A DNA stretch of 29,933 nucleotides, from NCBI GenBank assembly GCA_031732875.1, contig JAVMKL010000119.1:1-29933 (forward strand), read 5' to 3'. This document shows, one piece after another, positions 6,440-16,000 of this stretch (its first letter is position 1; each line of letters opens with the position of its first letter). Under the pieces are notes generated by a model. The model searched no databases, had not been told where the DNA came from, and saw only the letters and a list, made by a program, of their open reading frames with translations. The position numbers and the translations under genes were made by a program. This stretch comes from JAVMKJ01 sp031732875. Its GTDB lineage: Bacteria > Pseudomonadota > Gammaproteobacteria > Competibacterales > Competibacteraceae.

Positions 6440-6946
6440 ATGCGCCGGATCGTCGTTAGCGCAGCGATGCTGGCCGCGTGGCTGCTGGCCGGGTGCGGGT
6501 TCCAGTTGCGTGGCCAGGCCCAGTTGCCGCCGGAAATGAGCGTGACCTACGTGCAAAGCCAACAGGCGATCGGGGTGCCGCCCGGCACGCTGAGCCGGAA
6601 GCTCCAGTTGCTGCTGGCGAGCAACGGCGTGACCGTGGCTCGCGATCCGGCTCAGGCCACGGCGACCGTGACCATCCTGAACGAAGGTAACGGCCGCCGC
6701 GCGGTGGCGGCCGACCGTTTGGATATCAAGCGCGTGTATTCACTGGTTTACTACGCCTCTTACCAGATCACGCTGGCCAACGGCAAGATCTTGATCCCGG
6801 CGGAGACCGTCACTACCAACCGCTCTTTGCTGTTCGACCAGAATCAGGTACTCGGTTTCGAGGCCGCGCAGGAATTTCTGGTGGATAGCATGGCCGATGA
6901 ATTAGCCTGGCAGATCATCCGGCGCCTGCAGGCCGTCCGCTCCTGA
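6440..6946 (+). CDS. lptE: LPS-assembly lipoprotein LptE
   Basis: LptE is the outer-membrane lipoprotein that plugs the LptD barrel and helps insert lipopolysaccharide in the outer leaflet. The 168-residue protein begins with a short Arg-rich n-region and hydrophobic stretch ending in the lipobox L-L-A-G-C, so C19 would be lipidated. GFQLRG follows directly, as is typical for LptE (formerly RlpB). The rest has the alpha/beta pattern of the family, with RVYSLVYYASYQI and a C-terminal amphipathic helix. The start is ATG at 6440; an in-frame GTG four codons earlier is possible. Gene order leuS-lptE-holA is the conserved gammaproteobacterial arrangement and supports the call. Confidence 0.93.
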   Translation: MRRIVVSAAMLAAWLLAGCGFQLRGQAQLPPEMSVTYVQSQQAIGVPPGTLSRKLQLLLASNGVTVARDPAQATATVTILNEGNGRRAVAADRLDIKRVYSLVYYASYQITLANGKILIPAETVTTNRSLLFDQNQVLGFEAAQEFLVDSMADELAWQIIRRLQAVRS

Positions 6947-6983
6947 ACCTCGCCCGTCATGCCCGGCGGACCTGGATTGAAAC

Positions 6984-8009
6984 GTGAGACTGCGTCCCGA
7001 ACAACTCGCCGCCCATCTGCGCAAGACCCTGGCGCCGCTGTATCTGGTATACGGCGAGGAGATGCTGCTGGCGCGGGAGGCCGCCGACGCCATCCGCGCC
7101 ACCGCCCGCGAGCGGGGTCATGCCGAGCGGGAGTGCCTGACGGTGGAGAGCGGCTTCGACTGGAGCACGCTGCGGCAATTGGCCGCCAGCCCCTCGCTGT
7201 TCGCCAGCCGGCGGTTGTTGGAACTGCGAATGGGCGACGCCAAACCGGGCGACGCCGGCGCCAGGGCACTGAGCGAGTATGCGGCGCGGCCAGCCGGGGA
7301 CGCGGTTCTGCTGATCACCGCCGGCAAGCTGGACTGGACCACCCAGAAAAGCCGCTGGTTTGCCGCGCTGGACGAGGTGGGCGTGACGGTGCCGGCCCCG
7401 CCGGTGGAAGCACGGCAACTACCGGCCTGGATCGAACGCCGGTTGCGGGAGCGGGGTCTGAACCCGGAGGCGGACGCCGTGGCGCTGCTGAGCGAACGGG
7501 TGGAAGGCAACCTGCTGGCCGCGGCCCAGGAAGTCGAAAAGCTGGCGCTGTTGGCCGGCGACGGCCCGCTGACCACCGAGGTCGTTCTGGCGGCGGTTGG
7601 CGACAGCGCCCGCTACAGCATCTATGATTTTGTGGACGCTGGCCTGCTCGGCCAGCCGGAGCGCGTGGCCCGAATTCTGAGCGGACTGCGCGGCGAAGGC
7701 GTCGAACCGGTATTGGTGAACTGGGCGCTGCACCGGGAGGTTCGCACGCTGAACGCGCTGGCCTTCGCGCGTGGCCAGCGCCAGTCCATGGAACCGGTAT
7801 TTGCCGCTCACAAGGTGTGGGACAAGCGCAAGCCGCCCTTGCTCCAGGCCCTGCGACGACTGTCCCCGAGCGATTGCCGGCGGTTGCTGGACGCCTGCGC
7901 CCGAACCGACCGGGCGATCAAGGGTGCCGAAACGGGTTCACCTTGGGATATGTTGTTGGCGGCCGGTTTACGATTGGCCGGTCAGGCATTGTTGCCCGAC
8001 GAGATTTGA
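6984..8009 (+). CDS. holA: DNA polymerase III subunit delta
   Basis: HolA is the wrench of the clamp loader: it opens the beta sliding clamp during loading at replication forks. The 341 residues match the family (E. coli 343). The N-terminus MRLRPEQLAAHL...LYLVYGEE is typical, followed by the divergent AAA+-like fold and the C-terminal collar domain around residues 210-335. The start is GTG at 6984 with GGA about eight bases upstream. It lies 37 bases after lptE, as in other gammaproteobacteria, which strengthens the assignment. Confidence 0.95.
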   Translation: MRLRPEQLAAHLRKTLAPLYLVYGEEMLLAREAADAIRATARERGHAERECLTVESGFDWSTLRQLAASPSLFASRRLLELRMGDAKPGDAGARALSEYAARPAGDAVLLITAGKLDWTTQKSRWFAALDEVGVTVPAPPVEARQLPAWIERRLRERGLNPEADAVALLSERVEGNLLAAAQEVEKLALLAGDGPLTTEVVLAAVGDSARYSIYDFVDAGLLGQPERVARILSGLRGEGVEPVLVNWALHREVRTLNALAFARGQRQSMEPVFAAHKVWDKRKPPLLQALRRLSPSDCRRLLDACARTDRAIKGAETGSPWDMLLAAGLRLAGQALLPDEI

Positions 8010-8094
8010 ATTTTTCATGCCATGGCCGCGACCGGCCGCCGATGCGGCGCGTCGAACGCTTCGAGCGGCGGCTGGAACGACAGGACGGGACTTG

Positions 8095-9378
8095 ATGAAC
8101 GACACGAGCACCGAAATTCCCAGCACCATCGATCACTACATGATCGGCGTTGGCCAGCGCGCCCGCGCCGCGTCCCGGATCGTCGGCCGCGCCGAAACGC
8201 GGGTCAAGGATGCCGCCCTGCTGGCGATTGCCGCCGCGCTGGAAGCGGCCGAGGACCGGTTGCTGGCGGAAAACCGCAAGGACATGGATGCCGGCCGGGC
8301 TTCCGGTCTGGATGCGGCCCTGCTGGACCGGCTGGAACTCACCCCCAAGGGGGTGCGGGCGATGGCGCAGGGGTTGCGGGAAATCGCCGCCCAGTCCGAT
8401 CCGGTGGGCGAGATCACCGACCTCAAATATCGGCCATCGGGGATTCAGGTCGGGCGGATGCGGGTGCCGCTGGGTGTGATCGGCATCATCTACGAGTCGC
8501 GGCCGAACGTGACCGCCGACGCCGCCGCGCTGTGCCTGAAAGCCGGCAACGCCGCAATCCTACGTGGCGGTTCCGAGGCGCTCCATTCCAACCGGGCCAT
8601 CGCCGCCTGCATCCAGCAGGGGCTGGCCACCGCCGGTCTGCCCGCCGACGCTGTACAGGTGATCGACACCGCCGACCGTGCTGCTGTCGGGGCGCTGGTC
8701 CGCATGGCCGAGTACGTGGACGTGATCGTGCCGCGCGGCGGCAAGGGCCTGATCGAGCGGATCAGCCGCGAGGCGCGGGTGCCGGTGATCAAGCATCTGG
8801 ACGGCGTCTGCCACGTCTACATCGACGACCGCGCCGATCTCGACAAGGCGGTGACGGTGGCCTACAACGCCAAGACCCAGCGCTACGGCACCTGCAATAC
8901 CATGGAAACCCTGCTGGTGGCTGAGGGCATCGCCGAGCGGGTATTGCCGGTGCTCGGGGAGATGTATCGGGAGGCCGAGGTGGAACTGCGCGGCTGCGAG
9001 CGAACCCGCGATCTGATTTCCGGCGTCAAGGCTGCCACCGAGGATGACTGGACCACCGAATATCTGGCGCCGATTCTCGCCGTCCGCGTGGTGAAGGATC
9101 TGGATGAGGCCATGGATCACATCGCCGCCTATGGCTCCGCCCACACCGACGCCATCGTCACCGAGGATTACGGTCGGGCCCGGCGTTTCCTGCGCGAGGT
9201 GGATTCCAGTTCGGTGATGGTAAACGCTTCCACCCGCTTTGCCGACGGCGGCGAATACGGACTGGGCGCGGAAATCGGCATCAGCACCGACAAGCTCCAC
9301 GCCCGCGGCCCGGTCGGCGTGGAAGGTCTGACCACTCTGAAGTTCGTGGTGCTGGGTGACGGCCACATCCGCCGGTAG
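8095..9378 (+). CDS. proA: Glutamate-5-semialdehyde dehydrogenase (gamma-glutamyl phosphate reductase)
   Basis: ProA reduces gamma-glutamyl phosphate to glutamate-5-semialdehyde with NADPH, the second step of proline synthesis. The 427-residue protein has the aldehyde-dehydrogenase-like fold with GVIGIIYESRPNVT in the N-terminal half and the catalytic Cys in YGTCNTMET (C267). The C-terminal end has the family segment GLGAEIGISTDKLHARGPVG. The ATG at 8095 is preceded by GGACGGGA. An in-frame upstream extension from 7771 overlaps holA and is not credible. proA between holA and nadD also occurs in pseudomonads, so the position is not unusual. Confidence 0.97.
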   Translation: MNDTSTEIPSTIDHYMIGVGQRARAASRIVGRAETRVKDAALLAIAAALEAAEDRLLAENRKDMDAGRASGLDAALLDRLELTPKGVRAMAQGLREIAAQSDPVGEITDLKYRPSGIQVGRMRVPLGVIGIIYESRPNVTADAAALCLKAGNAAILRGGSEALHSNRAIAACIQQGLATAGLPADAVQVIDTADRAAVGALVRMAEYVDVIVPRGGKGLIERISREARVPVIKHLDGVCHVYIDDRADLDKAVTVAYNAKTQRYGTCNTMETLLVAEGIAERVLPVLGEMYREAEVELRGCERTRDLISGVKAATEDDWTTEYLAPILAVRVVKDLDEAMDHIAAYGSAHTDAIVTEDYGRARRFLREVDSSSVMVNASTRFADGGEYGLGAEIGISTDKLHARGPVGVEGLTTLKFVVLGDGHIRR

Positions 9379-9426
9379 GACGACCATGCGCGCGATCGGG
9401 CTCCGGTCCGGGTGGAGGGAAGACCG

Positions 9427-10104
9427 ATGATCGTGGCGTCCCGTCCGATCGGAATTCTGGGCGGCACCTTCGACCCCATCCACTACGGTCATCTGCGTCC
9501 GGCGCTGGAGCTGCTGGAGGCGCTGGAGCTGGCGGAAACCCGCTTCGTGCCCTGCCGGATTCCGGCGCATCGCGGCACCCCGCTGGTAACCGCCGAACAA
9601 CGGCTGGCCATGGCGCGGCTGGCCATGGTCGACCAACCGGGTTTCGCGACCGACGACCGGGAACTGCGTCGGGAAGGGCCGTCCTACATGGTGGATACCC
9701 TGACCTCGCTGCGCGGGAGCCTCGGCGGGGAGACGCCGCTGTGTCTGATCGTCGGGACCGACGCCTTTCGCGAGTTGCACACCTGGCACCGCTGGCGGGA
9801 ATTGACCGGTCTGGCCCATATTGTGGTGATGCAGCGGCCCGGAGCATTGGAGCCGTTCCTGCCGGTGTTGGAGGAATTCATCGCCTCGCGCGTGGTCTAC
9901 GACGCATTCGCGCTGCGCCAGAAACCCTTTGGGGGCATCCTGTTCCAGCCGGTAACCCAACTGAATATTTCCGCCACGCAGATCCGCGCCCTGCTGGCGC
10001 GCGGCCAGTCCCCCCGCTTCCTGTTGCCGGAAACGGTGCTGACCTATATCCACGACCGGGCTCTGTACCGGCCGCTGCCTTCTCCGCTTGCCGTCACCTC
10101 ATGA
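9427..10104 (+). CDS. nadD: Nicotinate-nucleotide adenylyltransferase
   Basis: NadD transfers AMP from ATP to nicotinate mononucleotide, giving deamido-NAD on the way to NAD. The 225-residue protein starts with the nucleotidyltransferase motif GGTFDPIHYGH (12-22), including the two catalytic-type histidines H19 and H22. It ends with the second family motif ISATQIRALL. The ATG at 9427 has GGAGGGA seven bases upstream, which decides it over an in-frame GTG at 9412 lying in that ribosome binding site. It is followed closely by rsfS, as in most proteobacteria. Confidence 0.96.
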   Translation: MIVASRPIGILGGTFDPIHYGHLRPALELLEALELAETRFVPCRIPAHRGTPLVTAEQRLAMARLAMVDQPGFATDDRELRREGPSYMVDTLTSLRGSLGGETPLCLIVGTDAFRELHTWHRWRELTGLAHIVVMQRPGALEPFLPVLEEFIASRVVYDAFALRQKPFGGILFQPVTQLNISATQIRALLARGQSPRFLLPETVLTYIHDRALYRPLPSPLAVTS

Positions 10105-10120
10105 GGATTATCCGGACTCC

Positions 10121-10465
10121 ATGCAACTCGAGGCCTTGCAAAAAATCGTTGTTGACGCTCTGGAAGAACTGAAAGCTCAGGAAATCAAGGTACTGGACGT
10201 ACGCGGGATCGCCAGTTTCACCGACCTGATGATCGTCGCCAGCGGTACCTCCACCCGCCATGTCAAATCCCTGGCCGACAAGGTGATCGAAAAATGCACT
10301 GCAGCCGGTATCCGGCCCCTGGGCGTCGAGGGCCAACGGGAAGCCGAATGGGTGCTGGTGGACCTGAACGACATCGTGGTGCATGTCATGCTTCCCCAGA
10401 CCCGCGACTTCTACAATCTGGAGAAGCTGTGGTCGGTGGATACCGCCAAAGCGCTGAGGCACTGA
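10121..10465 (+). CDS. rsfS: Ribosomal silencing factor RsfS
   Basis: RsfS binds uL14 on the large ribosomal subunit and blocks joining of the subunits when nutrients are scarce. The 114-residue protein reads VDALEELKAQEIKVLDVRGIASFTDLMIVASGTSTRHVKSLAD, the conserved core of the family, and ends with DFYNLEKLW. The ATG at 10121 matches the usual N-terminus. A longer frame from 10088 would overlap nadD and has no family support. Its place between nadD and rlmH is conserved. Confidence 0.95.
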   Translation: MQLEALQKIVVDALEELKAQEIKVLDVRGIASFTDLMIVASGTSTRHVKSLADKVIEKCTAAGIRPLGVEGQREAEWVLVDLNDIVVHVMLPQTRDFYNLEKLWSVDTAKALRH

Positions 10466-10496
10466 GGGAGTGGAATGTCCGGTTGTCGCGATTCCC

Positions 10497-10967
10497 ATGA
10501 AGATTCATCTGCTCGCCATCGGCACCCGCATGCCGGACTGGGTCAAGCATGGTTATGCGGAATACGCCGGGCGACTACCACGGGAGTGTGCCCTGAATCT
10601 GATTGAAGTGCCCACCCGCAAGCGAGGTCGGCAACCCGATGTGACGCGCATCGTCCGCGAAGAGAGCGAGCGGCTGCTGGCGGCGGTCCCGTCCGGCTCC
10701 CGACCGATCGCCCTAGACGAGCGGGGCCAGGAATGGAGCACGGCGGAACTGGCCGAACGGCTGGCCGGCTGGCTGCGGGAAGGGCGTGACCTGAGTTTGC
10801 TGGTGGGCGGGCCGGATGGGCTGGATCCCGCCTGCCGCACCCGGGCCGACACGATCTGGTCGCTGTCGCGGCTGACCCTGCCGCATCCACTGGCGCGGGT
10901 GGTGGTCGCCGAACAGATTTACCGGGCCTGGAGCCTTTTGCACAACCACCCTTATCACCGCGCCTGA
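10497..10967 (+). CDS. rlmH: 23S rRNA (pseudouridine-1915-N3)-methyltransferase RlmH
   Basis: RlmH methylates pseudouridine 1915 in helix 69 of 23S rRNA on assembled ribosomes. The 156-residue length is typical (E. coli 155). The N-terminus MKIHLLAIGTRMPDWV and the SPOUT-knot SAM-binding motif GGPDG (104-108) are present, as is the C-terminal AEQIYRAW...HPYHRA. The ATG at 10497 fits the family; an in-frame GTG nine codons earlier is less likely, although the ribosome binding site before 10497 is weak. The stop is one base before the maf ATG, suggesting translational coupling. Confidence 0.96.
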   Translation: MKIHLLAIGTRMPDWVKHGYAEYAGRLPRECALNLIEVPTRKRGRQPDVTRIVREESERLLAAVPSGSRPIALDERGQEWSTAELAERLAGWLREGRDLSLLVGGPDGLDPACRTRADTIWSLSRLTLPHPLARVVVAEQIYRAWSLLHNHPYHRA

Positions 10968-10968
10968 A

Positions 10969-11565
10969 ATGTCCCACCAGATCTATCTCGCTTCCGCCTC
11001 CCCGCGCCGCCGCGAACTGCTGCGCCAGATCGGCGTCACCTATCGCCTGCTGCGGATGGAGGTGGATGAAACGCCACTGACTGGAGAGACGCCCCACGAT
11101 TATGTAACGCGACTGGCGTTGCTCAAGGCGCGTACTGGTTGCACGGTGCTGGGTCGCCGGCAACCCGCTCCGGTGCTGGGCGCCGACACGGCGGTCGTGG
11201 TGGATGACGTGATTCTCGGCAAGCCCCGGGATCGGGCTGAAGGTCTGGCGATGCTGGCGAGCCTGTCCGGGCGCGTCCATCAGGTGTTGAGCGCGGTGGC
11301 GCTGGCAACCCCGACCCGGAACGCGGTCAAAGTTCGGGAAAGCCGGGTCCGGTTCCGCGAGTTGGAACCGGTGGAATGCGCGGCCTACTGGGATACCGGC
11401 GAACCGCTGGACAAGGCTGGCGGTTACGGGATTCAGGGAGGGGCGGCGACGTTCATTTCCGAATTGCACGGCAGCTACTCCGGCGTGATGGGGTTGCCGC
11501 TGTACGAAACCGCCGAACTGCTGCGGGAGTTCGGCATCGACCTCTGGCATTCATCCTCTTCCTGA
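10969..11565 (+). CDS. maf: Maf-family nucleoside triphosphate pyrophosphatase (YhdE type)
   Basis: Maf proteins hydrolyse non-canonical or excess nucleoside triphosphates to monophosphates; the YhdE group prefers dTTP and UTP. The 198 residues carry SASPRRRELL at the N-terminus, the catalytic Asp in VLGADTAVV (D73), and DKAGGYGIQG near the C-terminus, which is the YhdE-type pattern. It is followed by rng and yhdP exactly as in E. coli, where the gene is called yhdE. It begins one base after the rlmH stop codon. Confidence 0.93.
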   Translation: MSHQIYLASASPRRRELLRQIGVTYRLLRMEVDETPLTGETPHDYVTRLALLKARTGCTVLGRRQPAPVLGADTAVVVDDVILGKPRDRAEGLAMLASLSGRVHQVLSAVALATPTRNAVKVRESRVRFRELEPVECAAYWDTGEPLDKAGGYGIQGGAATFISELHGSYSGVMGLPLYETAELLREFGIDLWHSSSS

Positions 11566-11580
11566 GCGGGACAGAACCGT

Positions 11581-13095
11581 ATGGCCACACGCGCCGAAGG
11601 CGGCACCGGCGACGAAATTCTGATTAACGTTACCCCCCGCGAGACCCGGATCGCCGTGGTCGAAAACGGCGTTCTCCAGGAAATCCTGATCGAGCGGGCC
11701 GGCAGGCGCGGTCTGGTCGGCAACATCTACAAGGGCCGGGTCTGCCGGGTACTGCCCGGCATGGAAGCGGCATTCGTGGACATCGGCCTGGAACGGGCCG
11801 CGTTCCTGCACGTGTCCGATATCCGCCCCGAATGCTTGACCGAAAAATGCCCGGCTGAAACCGGCGCGATGCTGGCCACCGGCGAGCGGGCGCCGGTCAT
11901 CACCGATCTGGTGCGCGAGGGGCAGGAACGAGTGGTGCAGGTGATCAAGGATCCCATCGGCACCAAGGGCGCGCGATTGACCACCCATCTCACCCTGCCG
12001 TCCCGATTTCTGGTGTTTCTGGCCGATTCCGAAGTGGCCGGAGTGTCGGTCAAAATCGACGGCGAGCGCGAGCGACAGCGGCTGAAGGAAGTGGTCAACG
12101 CCTTCCGCGCCGAATTCGGCGGCGGTTACATCGTCCGCACTGCGGCGGAGGGCGCCGAACCCTGGGCATTGCGGGCCGACATGCAGTTTCTGCAGCGCCT
12201 GTGGGGCTCCATCCAGGAGCGGATCAAGGAGACCGCCGGCATCACCACCCTGTACGAGGATTTGCCGCTGGCGCTGCGGGCGCTGCGCGATTTCGTCGGC
12301 GACAGCGTGGAAAAGGTCCGCATCGACTCGCGCGAGACCTGCCAGCGCATGCTGGAGTTCGCCGACAAATTCGTGCCGGAGATGGTGCCGCGGCTGGAGC
12401 ACTATCCCGGCGAGCGGCCGATTTTCGAACTGTATGGCATCGAGGACGAAATCCAGCGAGCGCTGAGCAAGAAGGTCCCGCTCAAATCCGGCGGCTATCT
12501 GGTCGTGGATCAGACTGAGGCGATGACGACCATCGACGTCAATACCGGCGCTTACGTGGGACATCGCAACCTGGAAGAAACCATTTTCAAGACCAACCTG
12601 GAGGCGGCCGCGGCGATCGCCCGGCAATTGCGGCTGCGCAATCTGGGTGGAATCATCATCCTCGATTTCATCGACATGGCCAGCGAGGAACACCGGCAGG
12701 CAGTGCTGAAGGCGCTGGAGAAGCACCTGGAAAAGGATCGCGCCAAGAGCCACATCTCGCAGGTATCGCCGCTGGGGCTGGTGGAAATGACCCGCAAGCG
12801 CACCCGCGAAAGCCTGGAGCAGATTCTGTGCGAGCCCTGCCCGCTGTGCGACGGCCGGGGCTCGATCAAGACCGCCGAGACGGTGTGCTACGAAATCTTC
12901 CGCGAACTGTTGCGCGAGGCCCGTCAGTATTCGCCGCGCCAGTTCGTGGTGCTGGCCGCGCCGGACGTGGTGGACGCGATGCTGGACGAGGAATCCACCA
13001 GCGTGGCGCAACTGGAAGCGTTCATCGGCATCCCCATCAAATTCCAGACGGAAACGCTCTATACCCGGGAACAGTACGACGTGGTGCTGATGTGA
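11581..13095 (+). CDS. rng: Ribonuclease G
   Basis: RNase G is an RNase E-family endoribonuclease that matures the 5' end of 16S rRNA and cleaves some mRNAs. The 504 residues lack the long C-terminal scaffold of RNase E, so G is preferred. An S1-like RNA-binding domain (GNIYKGRVCRVLPGMEAAFVDIG) is near residues 40-65. The metal-binding aspartates are D319 (TTIDVNTG) and D362 (ILDFID), with the same 43-residue spacing as in E. coli RNase E. The zinc-link cysteines are C420 and C423. The start is ATG at 11581, 15 bases after maf. Confidence 0.96.
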   Translation: MATRAEGGTGDEILINVTPRETRIAVVENGVLQEILIERAGRRGLVGNIYKGRVCRVLPGMEAAFVDIGLERAAFLHVSDIRPECLTEKCPAETGAMLATGERAPVITDLVREGQERVVQVIKDPIGTKGARLTTHLTLPSRFLVFLADSEVAGVSVKIDGERERQRLKEVVNAFRAEFGGGYIVRTAAEGAEPWALRADMQFLQRLWGSIQERIKETAGITTLYEDLPLALRALRDFVGDSVEKVRIDSRETCQRMLEFADKFVPEMVPRLEHYPGERPIFELYGIEDEIQRALSKKVPLKSGGYLVVDQTEAMTTIDVNTGAYVGHRNLEETIFKTNLEAAAAIARQLRLRNLGGIIILDFIDMASEEHRQAVLKALEKHLEKDRAKSHISQVSPLGLVEMTRKRTRESLEQILCEPCPLCDGRGSIKTAETVCYEIFRELLREARQYSPRQFVVLAAPDVVDAMLDEESTSVAQLEAFIGIPIKFQTETLYTREQYDVVLM

Positions 13096-16000
13096 GATCT
13101 CCCCCTCTCACCCCCGACCCCTCTCCCTCGGAGGGAGAGGAAAGCGAGCGGTCACCGGGCCGGGGATTTTGGGAGGCGCTCCGCCGGCCGACCAGCCGGG
13201 TCCGACGAATCCTGCGCTGGACGCGCCGGCTGGTGGTGGCCCTGCTGCTGCCGGTTGTGTTGCTCGCCGCGTTCGGCCAGTGGTGGCTGCTGCCGCGACT
13301 GAACGATTACCGCGACGAACTGGCCGGCGCCCTGCGAGACTATCTTCGGTTAACGGCGCGAATCGAGGCGGTGACCGGAGTCCGGGACGGCTGGCGGCTG
13401 GGCCTGCGGATGCGGGGCGTCGGCCTGTACGATCCCGCGAGCGGCGCGGTGCTGGCCAGCTTCACCCAGGCGGCGGCGACGCTCAGTCTTTGGCATTCGC
13501 TGTGGGAATGGCGGCCGGTATTCAGCCATATCCGGCTGGAAGGCGCGAATCTGAGCTTGGAGCAGGGTCCGGGCGGGATGCCGCGCCTGCTGGCCGATAC
13601 TGGTACCGTCGATACCGCACCACTGCTGACGGATGGGCTCCGCTGGCTGTTCGGCCTGCGGCGGCTGGAGATCGTCGGCGAACAACTGGCCGTGCGCCGC
13701 CCGGACGGCGGCACGCTGCGCTTCCTGCATCCCTACCTCCAGCTTCAGGAAACCGGACGCGGCCAGCGAGTGGAGTTCGCCGCCGAACTGCCGGCCGGAC
13801 TCGGCGACCGTCTTGAGTTCGCCATCGAACGGCAACGCCCCGATGACACCGACCCCGAACAGGGGCAGGGCACCTTTCAAATCCGCGCCGACCACCTGAG
13901 CCTGGCGGGTTGGCCGCTTTCGCCGACGTTCGCCGCCGGTCAGGCCACCCTGGAATTGCATGGCGAGTGGCGGGACTGGCAACCGTCGCGGCTTGATGGC
14001 CATCTGCGCCTGCGCGAGGCGACCCCGGATCGGGAGTCGCGTTCCGCCCTGCTGGGACCGTGGTTGGCGCGGCTGCCGGAAGACGAATTAAGCCTCAATT
14101 GGCAACGACGGGAAAACGGGTGGCAACTGCTGGGCCAGGCCCGGTTTGGCCCCGGTCGGGGCCAGGTGGTCGCCCGACCGACGTTCGAACTGAGTCGGAC
14201 GGGCGAACGATGGCAGGGCCGCATCCGCGAACTGGACGCCCGGGATCTCCTGGCGTGGGTAGCGCCCTGGCTGGACGAAGCGGCCCGGCGATGGCTGGTG
14301 CCGCTCGATCCGCGTGGCGCGTTGCCGGAAATCACCTTTTGGGCCGAGCCCGTCGCCGGTGTTTATTCGGCGACCGTGCAGCTGCGCGGCGTGGCGTGCC
14401 GGCCGGTCCGCGGCCTGCCCGGATTCGACAATCTGACCGGGATCCTGGAATTCGCGCCGGATCGCGGCCGGATCGCACTGGACAGCCGCGAGGTTCAGGT
14501 CGATACCGATGGCCTGCTGCGCGCTCCCGTCGCTCTCGACAAGTTGACCGGCGTAGTGAACTGGCGGCGCGATGCCGGTGTTCTCCGCTTGGAAAGCGAC
14601 GGAATCGAACTGGCCGGGGCGGATTTCGGCGGTCGGTTCCGGGGCGGCGTGACCGTCCCCGATGGGGGCGAGCCCGTGCTGGATTTGCAGGGACATTATC
14701 ATGATGTCCGGGTCGGACAGGCGGGGCGTTACCTGCCGGTAACCGTGATTCCGCCGCAGGGGGTGGCCTGGCTGGACCGGGCGCTGGCCGGTGGTCGGGT
14801 CGTGGCCGGGGAACTGGTCTTCCGGGGCCCGCCGGTTGATTTTCCGTTCGACCGGGGCGAGGGTTTTTTCGAAGCCCGTTTCCAGGTCGAGGACGGGGTG
14901 TTGGACTACGCGCCCGGCTGGCCGCGCCTGGATCGATTGCGGGCGATCGTGACGTTTCGCAATCGCGGCTTGCGGGTCGAGGCCGAATCGGGTCGCCTCG
15001 TGGATGCCGAGATGCAGGGGGCCACCGCCTGGATCGACGATCTCGAAAACCCGGTCGTGCAAATCAGAGGACGCGCCAAAGGTTCCAGCGCCAGCATGTG
15101 GCGGGCGTTGCGGGACAGCCCGATGGGTCGCGAACTGGGCGACGATCTGCCGGAATTGCGCTTCACCGGCGCCAATACCCTCGATCTCGAACTCACCATA
15201 CCGACGGACGCTCGCCCGAACCGGGCGCGGGGGCGGGTGGGACTGCTGGACGGCAGCTTGAATCTGGCAAACTGGAACGTCGAACTCGGTCGCCTGCGCG
15301 GCGAGGTACGGTTTACCGAAGCCGGTCTGGAGGCCCGGGACGTGCGGGCGCTGCTGCGCGGCGAGCCGGTCCGGTTGGAACTGGATTTGGCCGGTCGCGA
15401 GGGCCGGCGCGAACTGCGGGCGCGATTGCGGGGGCGGTTGGGACTGGGGGCGCTGACCGGCGAAGCCGCGGCGGTTCTGGAGCCTTACGCCAGCGGTAAA
15501 AGCGTCTGGGAGGCGATGCTGGCGGTCCCGGTCGGCCGCCGGGAACGGCGCAACGAATCCCCGCCGTTTTCGCTGGATCTGAGTTCTGATTTGCGCGGGA
15601 TCGCCGTCCGTTTGCCCGCGCCCCTGGGCAAGACCGCCAGCGAGGCCCGCCCGCTCAGGATTGAATTGCGTCCCCGCGCGCGCGACGCGCTGGATTTGAC
15701 CCTGGAGTACGACGCCGGCCTGCGAGCGGCGCTCGAGCTGGGCGGCATCCCGAACGATCTCCGGCTCGAGCGCGGCGAGTTGCGCCTCAACGCCGGCATG
15801 GCCCGCCTGCCGGATACGTCGGGGCTGACGGTCGTCGCCGATTTGCCGCGATGGGAGTTGGCACTACCGGCGACGACGCCGAAATCGAGTGACTTCCCGG
15901 CTGTTTCGACCGGTCCCCGGCCGAATCCGGTGGCTCCCACACCGATTTCCGCCACCGGTCTCACAAGGGTGCTGCGCGGTCTCGATGCCCGGATCGGCGA

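Noticed and set aside
8560..10053. A 497-codon minus-strand open frame opposite proA and nadD
   Set aside because: Composition (His-, Gln-, Gly-rich) and position are those of an antisense shadow of two real genes.
11551..13011. A 486-codon minus-strand open frame opposite rng
   Set aside because: Antisense shadow; no family features.
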